From a virus: a stretch of 64,000 bases of DNA. Location of the stretch: IMG/VR virus record IMGVR_UViG_3300024260_000002, positions 117,623 to 181,622 of that record; one strand, written 5' to 3'. A program made the position numbers and the translations under genes. Positions within the stretch are counted from its first letter, which is position 1, and each line of letters starts with the position of its first letter. The notes beneath the pieces were generated by a model that was not told where the DNA came from, did no database searches, and saw only the letters and a program-made list of their open reading frames with translations. Of the stretch, positions 43,828 through 50,686 are shown one piece after another.

Positions 43828-43857
43828 GTCCTACTTCCGTAGGACTAACATTTTTTC
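43828..43857 (+). terminator. Terminator after 43518 gene
   Basis: GTCCTAC-TTCC-GTAGGAC followed by TAACATTTTTT. Another small hairpin (GGACAAGAATTGTCC) precedes it. Confidence 0.6.
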
Positions 43858-43972
43858 AGCCAAAGTTCTCACAAAGCCGTACGTTTTTATTTTATGGCCT
43901 AGAACGTGTCTCAAAACTTTGCGACCAATTATTTGTTCATGGGAAGGTTTTTAGGCTTGAGTAATTAAGTAA

Positions 43973-43992
43973 GTTACCATAGAAATATATAT
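43973..43992 (+). promoter_or_regulatory. Early-type promoter GTTACCATAGAAATATATAT
   Basis: 27 bases upstream of ATG 44019, behind a good GAAAGGGG ribosome-binding site. Confidence 0.52.
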
Positions 43993-44018
43993 ATTAAATC
44001 GAACAGAAAGGGGTCACA

Positions 44019-44243
44019 ATGACTAAAGTAAGATTAATAACAGAAGTATCTAAAAAGATACTAGAAATAAATGATTGTGGCATAGATGCCACAATTGATG
44101 TAACAGCATCAAACGGCAAAAGAGTTGCCCAATTTGGTAACTCAGATTTAGACTTAGATATAATCAGAACAAATATGGTTATGTCATTAATAGATGTGAA
44201 AGGTGATTTCGATTATGAAATCACACACAAGAATAGTCAGTAG
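44019..44243 (+). CDS. Small early protein
   Basis: A 74-residue protein with alternating strands and helices (VRLITEVSKKILEINDCGID). It has its own promoter-like motif and a terminator at 44235-44268, so it is a monocistronic early gene. No family is recognised. Confidence 0.55.
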   Translation: MTKVRLITEVSKKILEINDCGIDATIDVTASNGKRVAQFGNSDLDLDIIRTNMVMSLIDVKGDFDYEITHKNSQ

Positions 44244-44268
44244 CAATTGCTACTGACTATTTTTATTT
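44235..44268 (+). terminator. Terminator after 44019 gene
   Basis: AGTCAGTAGC-AATT-GCTACTGACT followed by ATTTTTATTT. Its T-tract overlaps the end of the convergent HD-GYP gene. Confidence 0.75.
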
Positions 44269-45330
44269 GATTGTTTCTTTAATTTGCTCGAACTTATATT
44301 TATTGTTAAAATATAATTCAATTAAATCAGGATCAAATGATACTCCAGATTCTTCTTTAAAATATGTATCTATTTCTGATTCCAACCAAGCATTTTTATA
44401 AGGTCGAATTGAACTTAAAGCATCATATACATCAGCAATTGCTACCACTCGTCCTTCTATACTTATACTTTCTTCTTTAAGTTTATTTGGATAACCTGTA
44501 CCATTCCATTTTTCATGATGATGATAACTAATAAGTCCAGCTGTTTTTAATACTGACAATTCTGAATGTTTAAATATGTCATGACCAAGTTTCGTATGAT
44601 CTTTCATTATTTCAAATTCATCTATTGTTAATTTTCGTGGTGCATGTAAAATATTATCATCTATTCCTATTTTACCTGCATCATGCATAGGAGCAGCATA
44701 CTTAATCAACTTGCTACGTTCCTCTGATAATCCATAAGCTCTTGCTAAAATATATGAATACTCAGCAACTCTTGCAACATGATGTTTTAAATCAGTATCT
44801 TTTCCTTCAATAATAGAACTCAAGTTGATAATAAGTTCTCTTTGTGATTCTTCAATTTCTTGACGAAGATCAATAAGTTCTGTTATATCTTGACGAAGAG
44901 CTAAAAATTCAAATATTTTATTATTTTTTATAATTGGAAAAATTGATAAAACACTCCATTTTGTTTCATTGAACTTAGTTTTATAACTAATATTACCTTT
45001 CCATATTTTACCAGATGATATAGTTCTCCACATATCTTTATAAATAATAGGATCAGTATCATTATCTTTGATTATAGCATGAGTCTTACCTATAACCTCA
45101 CCAAGTGTTAAATTATAAACTCTAAGAAATTCAGCATTTGCATACGTTATTACCCCTGCAATATCTGTTTTTGATATACAATAATTATGATTGAATATAT
45201 CTTTATATTGAAACGCTATATCAATATCTGATGAGTCATGAGAAAATACATTACAATGTCTAGGACAGAATAGATGTCTAATATACCGAACAGGGTTAAA
45301 TCTGCTGAGTGTCTCAAAACAATTTACCAT
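44263..45330 (-). CDS. PAS-HD-GYP protein, predicted c-di-GMP phosphodiesterase
   Basis: A 355-residue protein. Residues ~50-155 are a PAS domain of the Aer-like type (GVITYANAEFLRVYNL, GEVIGKTHAII, W-x-G-N-I-S-Y). Residues ~170-330 form an HD-GYP domain with complete signatures: HHVARVAEYS, MHDAGKIGI, HTKLGH, YHHHEKWNGTGYP. HD-GYP enzymes degrade cyclic di-GMP. The N-terminal HLFCPRHCNVFSH is Cys/His-rich. Both domains are common in Campylobacterota signalling proteins, so acquisition from the host is likely. It lies in a phage accessory region next to early genes. Confidence 0.85.
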   Translation of the reverse strand: MVNCFETLSRFNPVRYIRHLFCPRHCNVFSHDSSDIDIAFQYKDIFNHNYCISKTDIAGVITYANAEFLRVYNLTLGEVIGKTHAIIKDNDTDPIIYKDMWRTISSGKIWKGNISYKTKFNETKWSVLSIFPIIKNNKIFEFLALRQDITELIDLRQEIEESQRELIINLSSIIEGKDTDLKHHVARVAEYSYILARAYGLSEERSKLIKYAAPMHDAGKIGIDDNILHAPRKLTIDEFEIMKDHTKLGHDIFKHSELSVLKTAGLISYHHHEKWNGTGYPNKLKEESISIEGRVVAIADVYDALSSIRPYKNAWLESEIDTYFKEESGVSFDPDLIELYFNNKYKFEQIKETIK

Positions 45331-45341
45331 AGTTTCTCCTT

Positions 45342-45626
45342 TTATTTTAAGTAATATATACCTTCGTTTATACCACTATCTAAATAATTTGTTGAGTACC
45401 TGTCTTTGCCAAATTCACAAAATACCTCATATTCATTATTTTTATCTTTAATGTTTGTTGTGATTAATAATTTATGACAATAGTTCTTAATTTGTATTGT
45501 TGTCTGCTTATTTCTTGTTTTTAGTGATAATATATCACCACCGTTATAACCCGTAAATGTTTTAATATTAAATATATCCAATTCGATAGCATACTTAATT
45601 AATGATTTCATATCTTTATTATACAT
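45342..45626 (-). CDS. Hypothetical protein, tandem paralogue A
   Basis: A 94-residue protein. MKSLIKYAIELDIFNIKTFT, GYNGGDILSLK and FCEFGKD align with the neighbouring gene at 45733-46020, showing tandem duplication. No known family. Confidence 0.48.
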   Translation of the reverse strand: MYNKDMKSLIKYAIELDIFNIKTFTGYNGGDILSLKTRNKQTTIQIKNYCHKLLITTNIKDKNNEYEVFCEFGKDRYSTNYLDSGINEGIYYLK

Positions 45627-45660
45627 AGCACTCTCTTTTTAATTCTTTACTTTTTGCATC

Positions 45661-45708
45661 AAGAATCATCTATTAAACTTTTTATTAAGGGTTTAATAGA
45701 TGATTCTT
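45661..45708. terminator. Bidirectional-looking hairpin between paralogues
   Basis: 18-base perfect arms (AAGAATCATCTATTAAAC) around a 12-base loop, A/T-rich on both flanks. Confidence 0.6.
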
Positions 45709-45732
45709 ATTTGATCTCGTTTTTAACTTTAC

Positions 45733-46020
45733 TTATTTAAGACTATATGATTTAAAATCATTTAAATCATCATTTAAATCTAAAGTTATATCATTTCCAA
45801 ATGCGCAAAATATAGTAGCAAAATCAGAATTTTTATCTTTTTTAATATTAGTATCTATATTAATACCATGACAGTATCTTTTTAATCTTTTTAAGTGATC
45901 AATATTTGGTGACTTAAAACTAATTATATCACCACCTTTATATCCATCGAAAGTATTAATACTTTCGATGTCTAATTCTAAGGCATACTTAACTAAAATT
46001 TTCATTTTATTAATATACAT
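45733..46020 (-). CDS. Hypothetical protein, tandem paralogue B
   Basis: A 95-residue protein with MKILVKYALELDIESINTFD, GYKGGDIISFK and FCAFGND, matching paralogue A in order and spacing. The AAAAGGA ribosome-binding site supports ATG 46020. The leader region upstream contains a 20-base-pair stem (46061-46124). Confidence 0.48.
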   Translation of the reverse strand: MYINKMKILVKYALELDIESINTFDGYKGGDIISFKSPNIDHLKRLKRYCHGINIDTNIKKDKNSDFATIFCAFGNDITLDLNDDLNDFKSYSLK

Positions 46021-46060
46021 TATTTTCCTTTTATTCGTTTCTGAAACGAATATTTTAATT

Positions 46061-46124
46061 GCCGTTATATATGTAATTAAAGTGTTATATTCGCTTTAAT
46101 TAGCTTAATTACACATATAACGGC
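46061..46124 (-). other. Long stem-loop in intergenic region
   Basis: Arms 46061-46080 and 46105-46124 pair over 20 bases. The single irregular pair is A-C on plus-strand RNA but G-U on minus-strand RNA, favouring a minus-strand transcript. A short hairpin (ATTCGTTT / AAACGAAT) lies between it and the paralogue B start. It may be a 5' leader structure. Confidence 0.45.
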
Positions 46125-46198
46125 ATTTACGGGGTGCCGGAAGTTGGAGTGTTGATTGTAAACAAACAAGACTGCAATGTGGAGAAATTGTTCAAAAT

Positions 46199-46223
46199 AT
46201 ATAGATTAGCAGCTAATCTATAT
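46199..46223 (-). terminator. Terminator after HNH gene
   Basis: ATATAGATTAG-CTG-CTAATCTATAT followed by ATTTTG on the minus strand, at the stop of the HNH gene. Confidence 0.55.
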
Positions 46224-46224
46224 A

Positions 46225-46716
46225 TTATTTCTTTAATGCTTGTATTTCATTTTTTAATATTTCATTTTCTATTTTTAATAATTGTCTAGAACCAATTCTG
46301 GTTGAATTTTTATTTCTACTTCCAAATGTATCAGTTTGTGCATGACAATTTCGACACAACATTCTTAAATTATTTCGCTTATTATTTAAAGCATCACCAT
46401 CTATATGATCCATTTCCATTGGAACAGGTAATCCATTCCATTCAGATAATTTACAAATTTGACAACAAGTTTCTTCTTTCCGCATATATGTTACAATATG
46501 GTTACTTGTTCTGGTTATTTTATTCTTTTTCTGAAGACCATCTTCTTCTCCAGATAACCATTTAGTGATATAAACACTAGCTTTATAATCCATTTGACAT
46601 TGATTATTACAATATCTTAAACCTGATTTTGTAATATTTGTTTTTTTATAGCGAATTTCTTTTTCACATGCTACGCAAATAGCATCAGCATAATACTTAT
46701 CATTATCTTTGCCCAT
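46225..46716 (-). CDS. HNH homing endonuclease
   Basis: A 163-residue protein. It has an N-terminal Cys finger (CVACEK...YCNNQC) and a C-terminal HNH core: CCQICKLSEWNG, MEMDHIDGDALNNKRNNLRM and LCRNCHAQTDTFG. A short overlapping frame upstream (MCKTPEQKEKYKEYNRNYNK, from ~46770) resembles the usual Lys-rich start of such enzymes, so a frameshift near the start is possible. Stand-alone insertion in an intergenic region. Confidence 0.75.
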   Translation of the reverse strand: MGKDNDKYYADAICVACEKEIRYKKTNITKSGLRYCNNQCQMDYKASVYITKWLSGEEDGLQKKNKITRTSNHIVTYMRKEETCCQICKLSEWNGLPVPMEMDHIDGDALNNKRNNLRMLCRNCHAQTDTFGSRNKNSTRIGSRQLLKIENEILKNEIQALKK

Positions 46717-46803
46717 TTTTCTTTATTGTAATTTCTATTATATTCTTTATATTTCTCTTTTTGTTCTGGTGTTTTACACATTATTTTTACTTTTTATAAT
46801 AAT

Positions 46804-46977
46804 CTATCTACTAGAATCAACAATACCATTACAAAAACAATATGGACATTCTATTGGTTCACGTGGATCTCTATTTTCACGTTCTTTATCAGTTGGATTA
46901 GGATGATATCCAGTTCCTTTACAAAATTTGCAAACAGTTTCATCGTTTGCAAAATTCTCTACTTCTTCTAATAACAT
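46804..46977 (-). CDS. Zinc-ribbon mini-protein
   Basis: A 57-residue protein too short for usual gene calling. It contains TVCKFCKGTGYHP and IECPYCFCNG, a pair of C-x2-C-x-G-type knuckles as in DnaJ-like zinc modules. It directly follows the 130-residue gene with a 2-base gap. Confidence 0.5.
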   Translation of the reverse strand: MLLEEVENFANDETVCKFCKGTGYHPNPTDKERENRDPREPIECPYCFCNGIVDSSR

Positions 46978-46979
46978 CT

Positions 46980-47372
46980 TTAATCCTTTTCAAGAAGTTC
47001 TACAAATTCAACATGATCTTTAGGGATTTTACCACGCATTTGGAAATCATATTTTCTTGCTTTTAAATCTTTTAAAAGTCTCTTAGTTTCATCAACAGTT
47101 AAATCATCAACATTAGAATCATTATCAAACTTAGTAGGTTTATCACCTACAATTTGTTTGATAGCATTATCAAACATAGCTTGTTTAGCAGGAGATACCT
47201 TATATGGAAGTTTAGTCATTCTTAACCAGTTAAGAACTCTATTAAGATCACTAACAGTTTTATTAGCTTTATAATAATCCATTACGCCTTTGATCTTAAG
47301 AATAACATCTTTTTCGGCTTTGACATTTAATCTCACGATTTGCCAAGACGCATTGAATTTATTTACTTTCAT
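46980..47372 (-). CDS. Hypothetical protein
   Basis: A 130-residue, Lys-rich helical protein (SWQIVRLNVKAEKDVILKIK). It is the first gene after the structured intergenic region 47384-47677. No family is recognised; it could bind nucleic acid. Confidence 0.42.
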   Translation of the reverse strand: MKVNKFNASWQIVRLNVKAEKDVILKIKGVMDYYKANKTVSDLNRVLNWLRMTKLPYKVSPAKQAMFDNAIKQIVGDKPTKFDNDSNVDDLTVDETKRLLKDLKARKYDFQMRGKIPKDHVEFVELLEKD

Positions 47373-47383
47373 ATGATTCCTTT

Positions 47384-47529
47384 AAAATATTTATATAAAT
47401 ATTAATTCCGAGTCTAGAGGAGAAATTACTTTCCCTTATTCGCTGGAGACATTATATCTTCCGTTTAGCTACAAATGATATCCTGCAGTAGATAAATCAT
47501 TCGCTTATTAATATTTATATAAATATTTT
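47384..47529. repeat. 23-base inverted repeat enclosing a 100-base hairpin-rich segment
   Basis: AAAATATTTATATAAATATTAAT-type arms (47384-47406, 47507-47529) are perfect reverse complements. The enclosed segment can form several stems, for example GGGAAA-GUAA-UUUCUC on the minus strand with a G-U pair. Possibly a structured RNA or recombination site. Confidence 0.5.
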
Positions 47530-47677
47530 GATTATAACTTATAAACCCGTTTAAACACATACATGCAATGACTTTTTTTCCACTAGCAGTCAACATGGCA
47601 TCCTTGAAATTATCTTGGATTCCTGTAGGATCGAACTACTTTCTTTTTAGACAAGTATGGGTTTAAATGTATTTATA
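47530..47677 (-). ncRNA. Possible structured RNA downstream of tRNA-Glu
   Basis: The minus strand can fold with closing arms AAACCC(AUAC) and (GUAU)-x-GGGUUU, enclosing stems GUAG-UUCGAUC-CUAC, GGAAUCC / GGAUGCC and UGACU / AGUCA. No gene lies here. The class is not recognised and no group I core could be convincingly identified. Low confidence. Confidence 0.3.
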
Positions 47678-47754
47678 TGGAGAGACTGACGAGGTTTGAA
47701 CTCGCGATATCCATCGTGAAAGGATGGTGGCTTAACCAATTCGCCTACAGTCTC
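47678..47754 (-). tRNA. tRNA-Glu (UUC)
   Basis: The cloverleaf fits: acceptor GAGACTG / CAGTCTC, anticodon stem CCATC / GATGG with loop CTTTCAC (anticodon TTC at 47718-47720), T-arm GCGAG-TTCAAAC-CTCGT, encoded CCA end. It lies in a gene-free stretch of about 500 bases with other structured DNA. It may support translation of the Glu-rich, AT-rich gene set. Confidence 0.88.
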
Positions 47755-47884
47755 ATAATTTCTATATAGAGCATTTTTAATTATGCAGTCCTACCAACTA
47801 TTTGAATCTAATTGGTTCGAGTAAAAGTTTATAAAAGCAATTTTTATATATTATTAAATTTTTTATGCTGTGAACTCAATATAT

Positions 47885-48463
47885 TCATATATTCATATTT
47901 CTTTTATTTCTTGCTCGCCTACTAATAACCGATGCATCCCAACTCCGTAATTTTAAATCTTTTAATATTGAACCTTCTTCACCAACAAGACTTTCTGGAA
48001 TCTCAACAAAATTTCTATTCTTTAAAAATTTTCTGAGATTCCAGATTATTGGTTGATTTAAAAGTATATCATAAGAGTCTATTAGTTCTGAAAAATCATA
48101 ATTAACAGTAGCAATCATAAAACCATTTGAGTATTTAATCATCAATGGATTATTTGTGTCAAAAGTATATATTGCTAAATCAGCATCTAATAATGAACCT
48201 AATTCAGACAAAGGTAATATAGATTCATAATCAACATCAATATAAATTCCACCATAATCATGTAATATTTTAAGTCTTAATATATCAACAATAAATGCTT
48301 TAGAAATATTGCTAGGAATATTATCTAAATTGTATTGTTCTAAAGCTTCATTTCCCCAAAGTTTATATTTAAATTCTGGATTCATTTGTTTAAGTTCAAT
48401 AGTTTTTTGATATAGTTCCTTAGGAATTTCATCACCAATCCATATCTGATGAATTAGTTGCAT
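47885..48463 (-). CDS. GT32-like glycosyltransferase
   Basis: A 192-residue protein. Motifs of the OCH1/sugar-binding DXD family: LIHQIWIGDEIPKEL, YKLWG, FIVDILRLKILHDYGGIYID followed by VDYES (D-x-D). It would transfer a sugar from a nucleotide sugar in the cytoplasm. It lies 1 base after the fibre-like gene 48464-49003, so a role in glycosylating a virion protein, or in altering a host surface glycan, is possible. Confidence 0.72.
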   Translation of the reverse strand: MQLIHQIWIGDEIPKELYQKTIELKQMNPEFKYKLWGNEALEQYNLDNIPSNISKAFIVDILRLKILHDYGGIYIDVDYESILPLSELGSLLDADLAIYTFDTNNPLMIKYSNGFMIATVNYDFSELIDSYDILLNQPIIWNLRKFLKNRNFVEIPESLVGEEGSILKDLKLRSWDASVISRRARNKRNMNI

Positions 48464-49003
48464 CTAGTTTGAAACATTACTATCAACATTGTGAAAATCA
48501 GCAAATAATAAATTTTGAATAGTTTTTTGAGATTTGATAATAACTTCTGCTGGAGCAGCTACACTAAACCATGGCCCATTAAAATAACCAGCAGCATATG
48601 CCATAGCTACGATATCAAAATCAAAGCCTAAAGTGTCTCCTGTTCTAGTTACATCAATACGAATTCTAACATCAGCCTCATAAACATTGCTACTGCCTTC
48701 ATAGTCAGTATATGCAAAAGTTGATGCTTGTACAAAATTTACTGTCCAATTATCTTGGAAGTCACTTGGAATAGGAACACTTAAAGCTATAGGTGTTGTA
48801 AAATCATTAAATAGATTCGCTTCAGGATCATCAAGTTTCGGACTTAATAACATTTGAACATTCAAATATTTATTCTCTGTAAAATCGTGAGGTATGCTTA
48901 TTGTAGCACCATTAAATAAATAATGGCCGCCTTCTAAATCTTTAAAATTTTGATCCCTTTCAACATGTGTTAAAGGTGTACCCTTCGTTTCGCGTAAGTT
49001 CAT
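48464..49003 (-). CDS. Tail fibre-like protein with L-T-H-x-E-x-D-x-N-F motif
   Basis: A 179-residue protein. GTPLTHVERDQNFKDLEGG at the N-terminus is the same attachment-type motif as in 23216-23746, and the remainder is strand-rich. AAGGATTATAA precedes its ATG, and a terminator-promoter pair precedes the gene. It forms an operon with a glycosyltransferase. Confidence 0.55.
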   Translation of the reverse strand: MNLRETKGTPLTHVERDQNFKDLEGGHYLFNGATISIPHDFTENKYLNVQMLLSPKLDDPEANLFNDFTTPIALSVPIPSDFQDNWTVNFVQASTFAYTDYEGSSNVYEADVRIRIDVTRTGDTLGFDFDIVAMAYAAGYFNGPWFSVAAPAEVIIKSQKTIQNLLFADFHNVDSNVSN

Positions 49004-49028
49004 TTATAATCCTTAATTTAATATGATT

Positions 49029-49036
49029 ATTTGTTA
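49029..49036 (-). promoter_or_regulatory. Late-type promoter motif TAACAAAT
   Basis: The minus strand reads ATAACAAATAATCATATT, overlapping the 3' arm of the terminator hairpin at 49033. Confidence 0.45.
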
Positions 49037-49089
49037 TAAGAAAGTATCCTATGCTACTCATTTAGCATAGCTGGATACTTTCTTATAAC
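49033..49089 (-). terminator. Terminator with 17-base arms and inner stem
   Basis: GTTATAAGAAAGTATCC pairs with its reverse complement, and an inner ATGCT / AGCAT stem extends it. The minus strand runs through TTTCTTAT into the promoter motif. Confidence 0.6.
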
Positions 49090-49111
49090 AAACATTAACC
49101 CCCATGTACCA

Positions 49112-49243
49112 TCATAAGAGTTGCCCCCATTCAAATGTTTTAGTACCAGAAATGATTCCGATACGTCCAATTGAATTTGTAGCAACCTTACTTGATAAAT
49201 CTGCCATTATTTCAGCAGATTCATTTATATCAACCAAGTGCAT
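49112..49243 (-). CDS. Small hypothetical protein downstream of HU-like gene
   Basis: A 43-residue protein (MHLVDINESAEIMADLSSKV) two bases after the HU-like stop. The start lies in a 16-base palindrome GTGCATAATTATGCAC (49239-49254). The ribosome-binding site is weak, so reality is uncertain. Confidence 0.35.
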   Translation of the reverse strand: MHLVDINESAEIMADLSSKVATNSIGRIGIISGTKTFEWGQLL

Positions 49244-49254
49244 AATTATGCACC
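49239..49254. promoter_or_regulatory. 16-base palindrome at HU-gene stop
   Basis: GTGCATAATTATGCAC is a perfect dyad overlapping the HU-like stop and the next start. It could be a binding site for a dimeric protein. Confidence 0.35.
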
Positions 49255-49557
49255 AATAAGCTTACCTGATTTAGAAAGACTAAATGCTAGTTTCTTACGA
49301 GCTGGTTTTGCTGCATGATCTGCAATTCCACCAGTTAGTGAATTCTTAACGCCTGTACGAGCAGGTACTGCTTTTACATCATTACATTTAAATGTTCCAA
49401 CTTTTCCGAATGAACACTTACCATTTGCCATAGCAGTATCAACTACTAAACTTGTATACGTATCAATTGCTTTACGCGCTGTACGATCGATTTCCGCTGC
49501 TGAACCTTCATAGCCCATACGAGTTGCAAATTCTACAATTACTTCTTTTTCTGTCAT
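49246..49557 (-). CDS. HU/IHF-like DNA-binding protein
   Basis: A 103-residue protein. GKCSFGKVGTFKCNDVKA and PARTGVKNSLTGG match the HU/IHF beta-arm region (G-x-F-x-x-x-x-R-x-G-x-N-P-x-T-G, with Lys replacing the intercalating Asn-Pro region), and the end KKLAFSLSKSGK matches the C-terminal K-x-x-F-x-x-S/G. It probably compacts or bends phage DNA. A long hairpin-rich leader precedes the gene. Confidence 0.75.
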   Translation of the reverse strand: MTEKEVIVEFATRMGYEGSAAEIDRTARKAIDTYTSLVVDTAMANGKCSFGKVGTFKCNDVKAVPARTGVKNSLTGGIADHAAKPARKKLAFSLSKSGKLIGA

Positions 49558-49590
49558 TTTTAATTCCTTAAAATTTTTTTAGTCTGAGTT

Positions 49591-49860
49591 TCCTCAAATG
49601 TTATTCTTTAAGAATAACATTTCAAAAAACATATATTCCTGGTAAGAGAGGACCAGGAATATAATACTCTATTTAAATAGAGGAAGAAATTTGATGACCA
49701 ATCAAATTTCTTTTAACAAAGGAGTCTCAGTACAAAAATGTACTGTATGAGCAAAAACACATAACACAGGAGCCACAAAATACAAGGAGAAAAACATTTC
49801 ATTATTTGCACTGAGCTTGTACCTAAGTACTATCAGTAGTCGCGAAAAACGACTGCTGTA
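49591..49860. ncRNA. Array of six hairpins in gene-free region
   Basis: Successive stems are AAATGTTATTC / GAATAACATTT, ATATTCCTGGT / ACCAGGAATAT, CTCTATT / AATAGAG, AGAAATTTGAT / ATCAAATTTCT, CAGTACA / TGTACTG and CAGTAGTCG / CGACTGCTG. The last has a U-G pair on plus-strand RNA but a C-A mismatch on minus-strand RNA. Three GGAG motifs (near 49731, 49763, 49788) have no reading frame behind them on the plus strand. It could be a structured RNA or the leader of the HU-like gene. Confidence 0.45.
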
Positions 49861-49913
49861 TACTCTTCATTAAGAATATAAAGCAATTGTCTTATCTATG
49901 TTATTTACTTATA

Positions 49914-49927
49914 ATTTCTATGATAAC
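49914..49927 (-). promoter_or_regulatory. Early-type promoter motif GTTATCATAGAAAT
   Basis: Minus strand, reading toward the hairpin array and the HU-like gene. It is followed upstream by a 15-base inverted repeat (49923-49958). Confidence 0.42.
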
Positions 49928-49995
49928 TATTTTTATCTTTTAAGATAAAAATAGTTATTTTTAAAATTATTTTAAATATGTTTATTATATTAATA

Positions 49996-50009
49996 ATTTC
50001 TATGGTAAC
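49996..50009 (-). promoter_or_regulatory. Early-type promoter motif GTTACCATAGAAAT
   Basis: Minus strand, exact core, 70 bases behind the previous copy. Both point to an early transcript through 49558-49900. Confidence 0.45.
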
Positions 50010-50110
50010 TATTTATTAGCGAGAAAGATCGTTTACACTATTCTAATAGAGTAATTTTCATAGCTATATAACTACCAAGTAAACACCTATTATATTATAC
50101 CTTTAAGTGT

Positions 50111-50557
50111 TTAAGGTAAAATTAACTCTAAATGTGGAAGATCGTCAAATTTTTGATCAGTATAAGTATCATCACCATCCCAATCTAAACCAAATCTAAC
50201 TATATGTGTTGTAAGACCTTCTTCAAGAAGCTTAACACTAATAGCTTTAACCATACCCATCATTGTATAAAATCTGCGATTATCTTTTTCGTTATTTGAA
50301 AAAGCATTTGTGCCTTTTTTATATGGCATAATGTCTACTGCCATTGAAATACCATCAGTACTTTGATGTTTACTTAATTTATTAATACCATCAAGTTTTG
50401 AACGACCTTCTTTAAATAACTCTTGTTGTCTATCAGTAGTTCTTAGCCCTTCAAGCACACTAAAATCGTAAAATTTTATTAATTCATTTAAAATCATTTG
50501 AATATCACTATGACACGTTTCTAGTGCATCTAAACTTTTTCTTCCAAAATTATACAA
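50111..50557 (-). CDS. Endolysin, L-alanyl-D-glutamate peptidase-like (M15)
   Basis: A 148-residue protein. The start TTG 50557 (MYNFGRKSLDALETCH) is preferred because AAGGAGG lies 5 bases upstream and this is the usual first sequence of such endolysins. The in-frame ATG 50572 lacks a site. Zinc-peptidase residues are His and Asp in LSKHQSTDGISMAVDI and His in DDLPHLEL. VLEGLRTTDRQQELF is the conserved substrate-side segment. It cleaves peptidoglycan cross-bridges at lysis. The length fits the T5-type single-domain enzyme. An 18-codon leader frame overlaps its start. Confidence 0.8.
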   Translation of the reverse strand: MYNFGRKSLDALETCHSDIQMILNELIKFYDFSVLEGLRTTDRQQELFKEGRSKLDGINKLSKHQSTDGISMAVDIMPYKKGTNAFSNNEKDNRRFYTMMGMVKAISVKLLEEGLTTHIVRFGLDWDGDDTYTDQKFDDLPHLELILP

Positions 50558-50603
50558 GACTTCCTCCTTCATTAATACATATTACACCATCTATCTTTTT
50601 CAT
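50550..50603 (-). CDS. Leader peptide overlapping endolysin start
   Basis: A 17-residue frame (MKKIDGVICINEGGSLV) with its own AAGGATATAAA site. Its codons for E-G-G contain the AAGGAGG site of the endolysin, and its stop overlaps the endolysin TTG by a few bases. It could couple or delay endolysin translation. Confidence 0.45.
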   Translation of the reverse strand: MKKIDGVICINEGGSLV

Positions 50604-50634
50604 TTTATATCCTTATTTTAATATATGTAGATAT

Positions 50635-50642
50635 ATTTGTTC
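50635..50642 (-). promoter_or_regulatory. Late-type promoter motif (GAACAAAT)
   Basis: The minus strand reads TGAACAAATATATCTACATA, 32 bases before the endolysin leader ATG. Confidence 0.42.
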
Positions 50643-50661
50643 ACATGAAACCAAACACAAG

Positions 50662-50686
50662 AATAGAATAGCTAAGCTATTCTATT
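50662..50686 (-). terminator. Terminator after MBL-fold gene
   Basis: AATAGAATAGC-TTA-GCTATTCTATT followed by CTTGTG on the minus strand. Confidence 0.65.

Noticed and set aside
43931-43938. Late-type motif GAACAAAT on the minus strand
   Set aside because: No minus-strand gene follows within the next 500 bases, so it was not listed as a promoter.
47384-47677. Group I intron near the tRNA
   Set aside because: AAGATATAATGTC resembles part of an intron core, but partner segments and exon continuity could not be found.
47764-47860. Second tRNA upstream of tRNA-Glu
   Set aside because: A TTCAAAT loop and a CCAATT/AGTTGG stem exist but no acceptor or anticodon arms can be completed.
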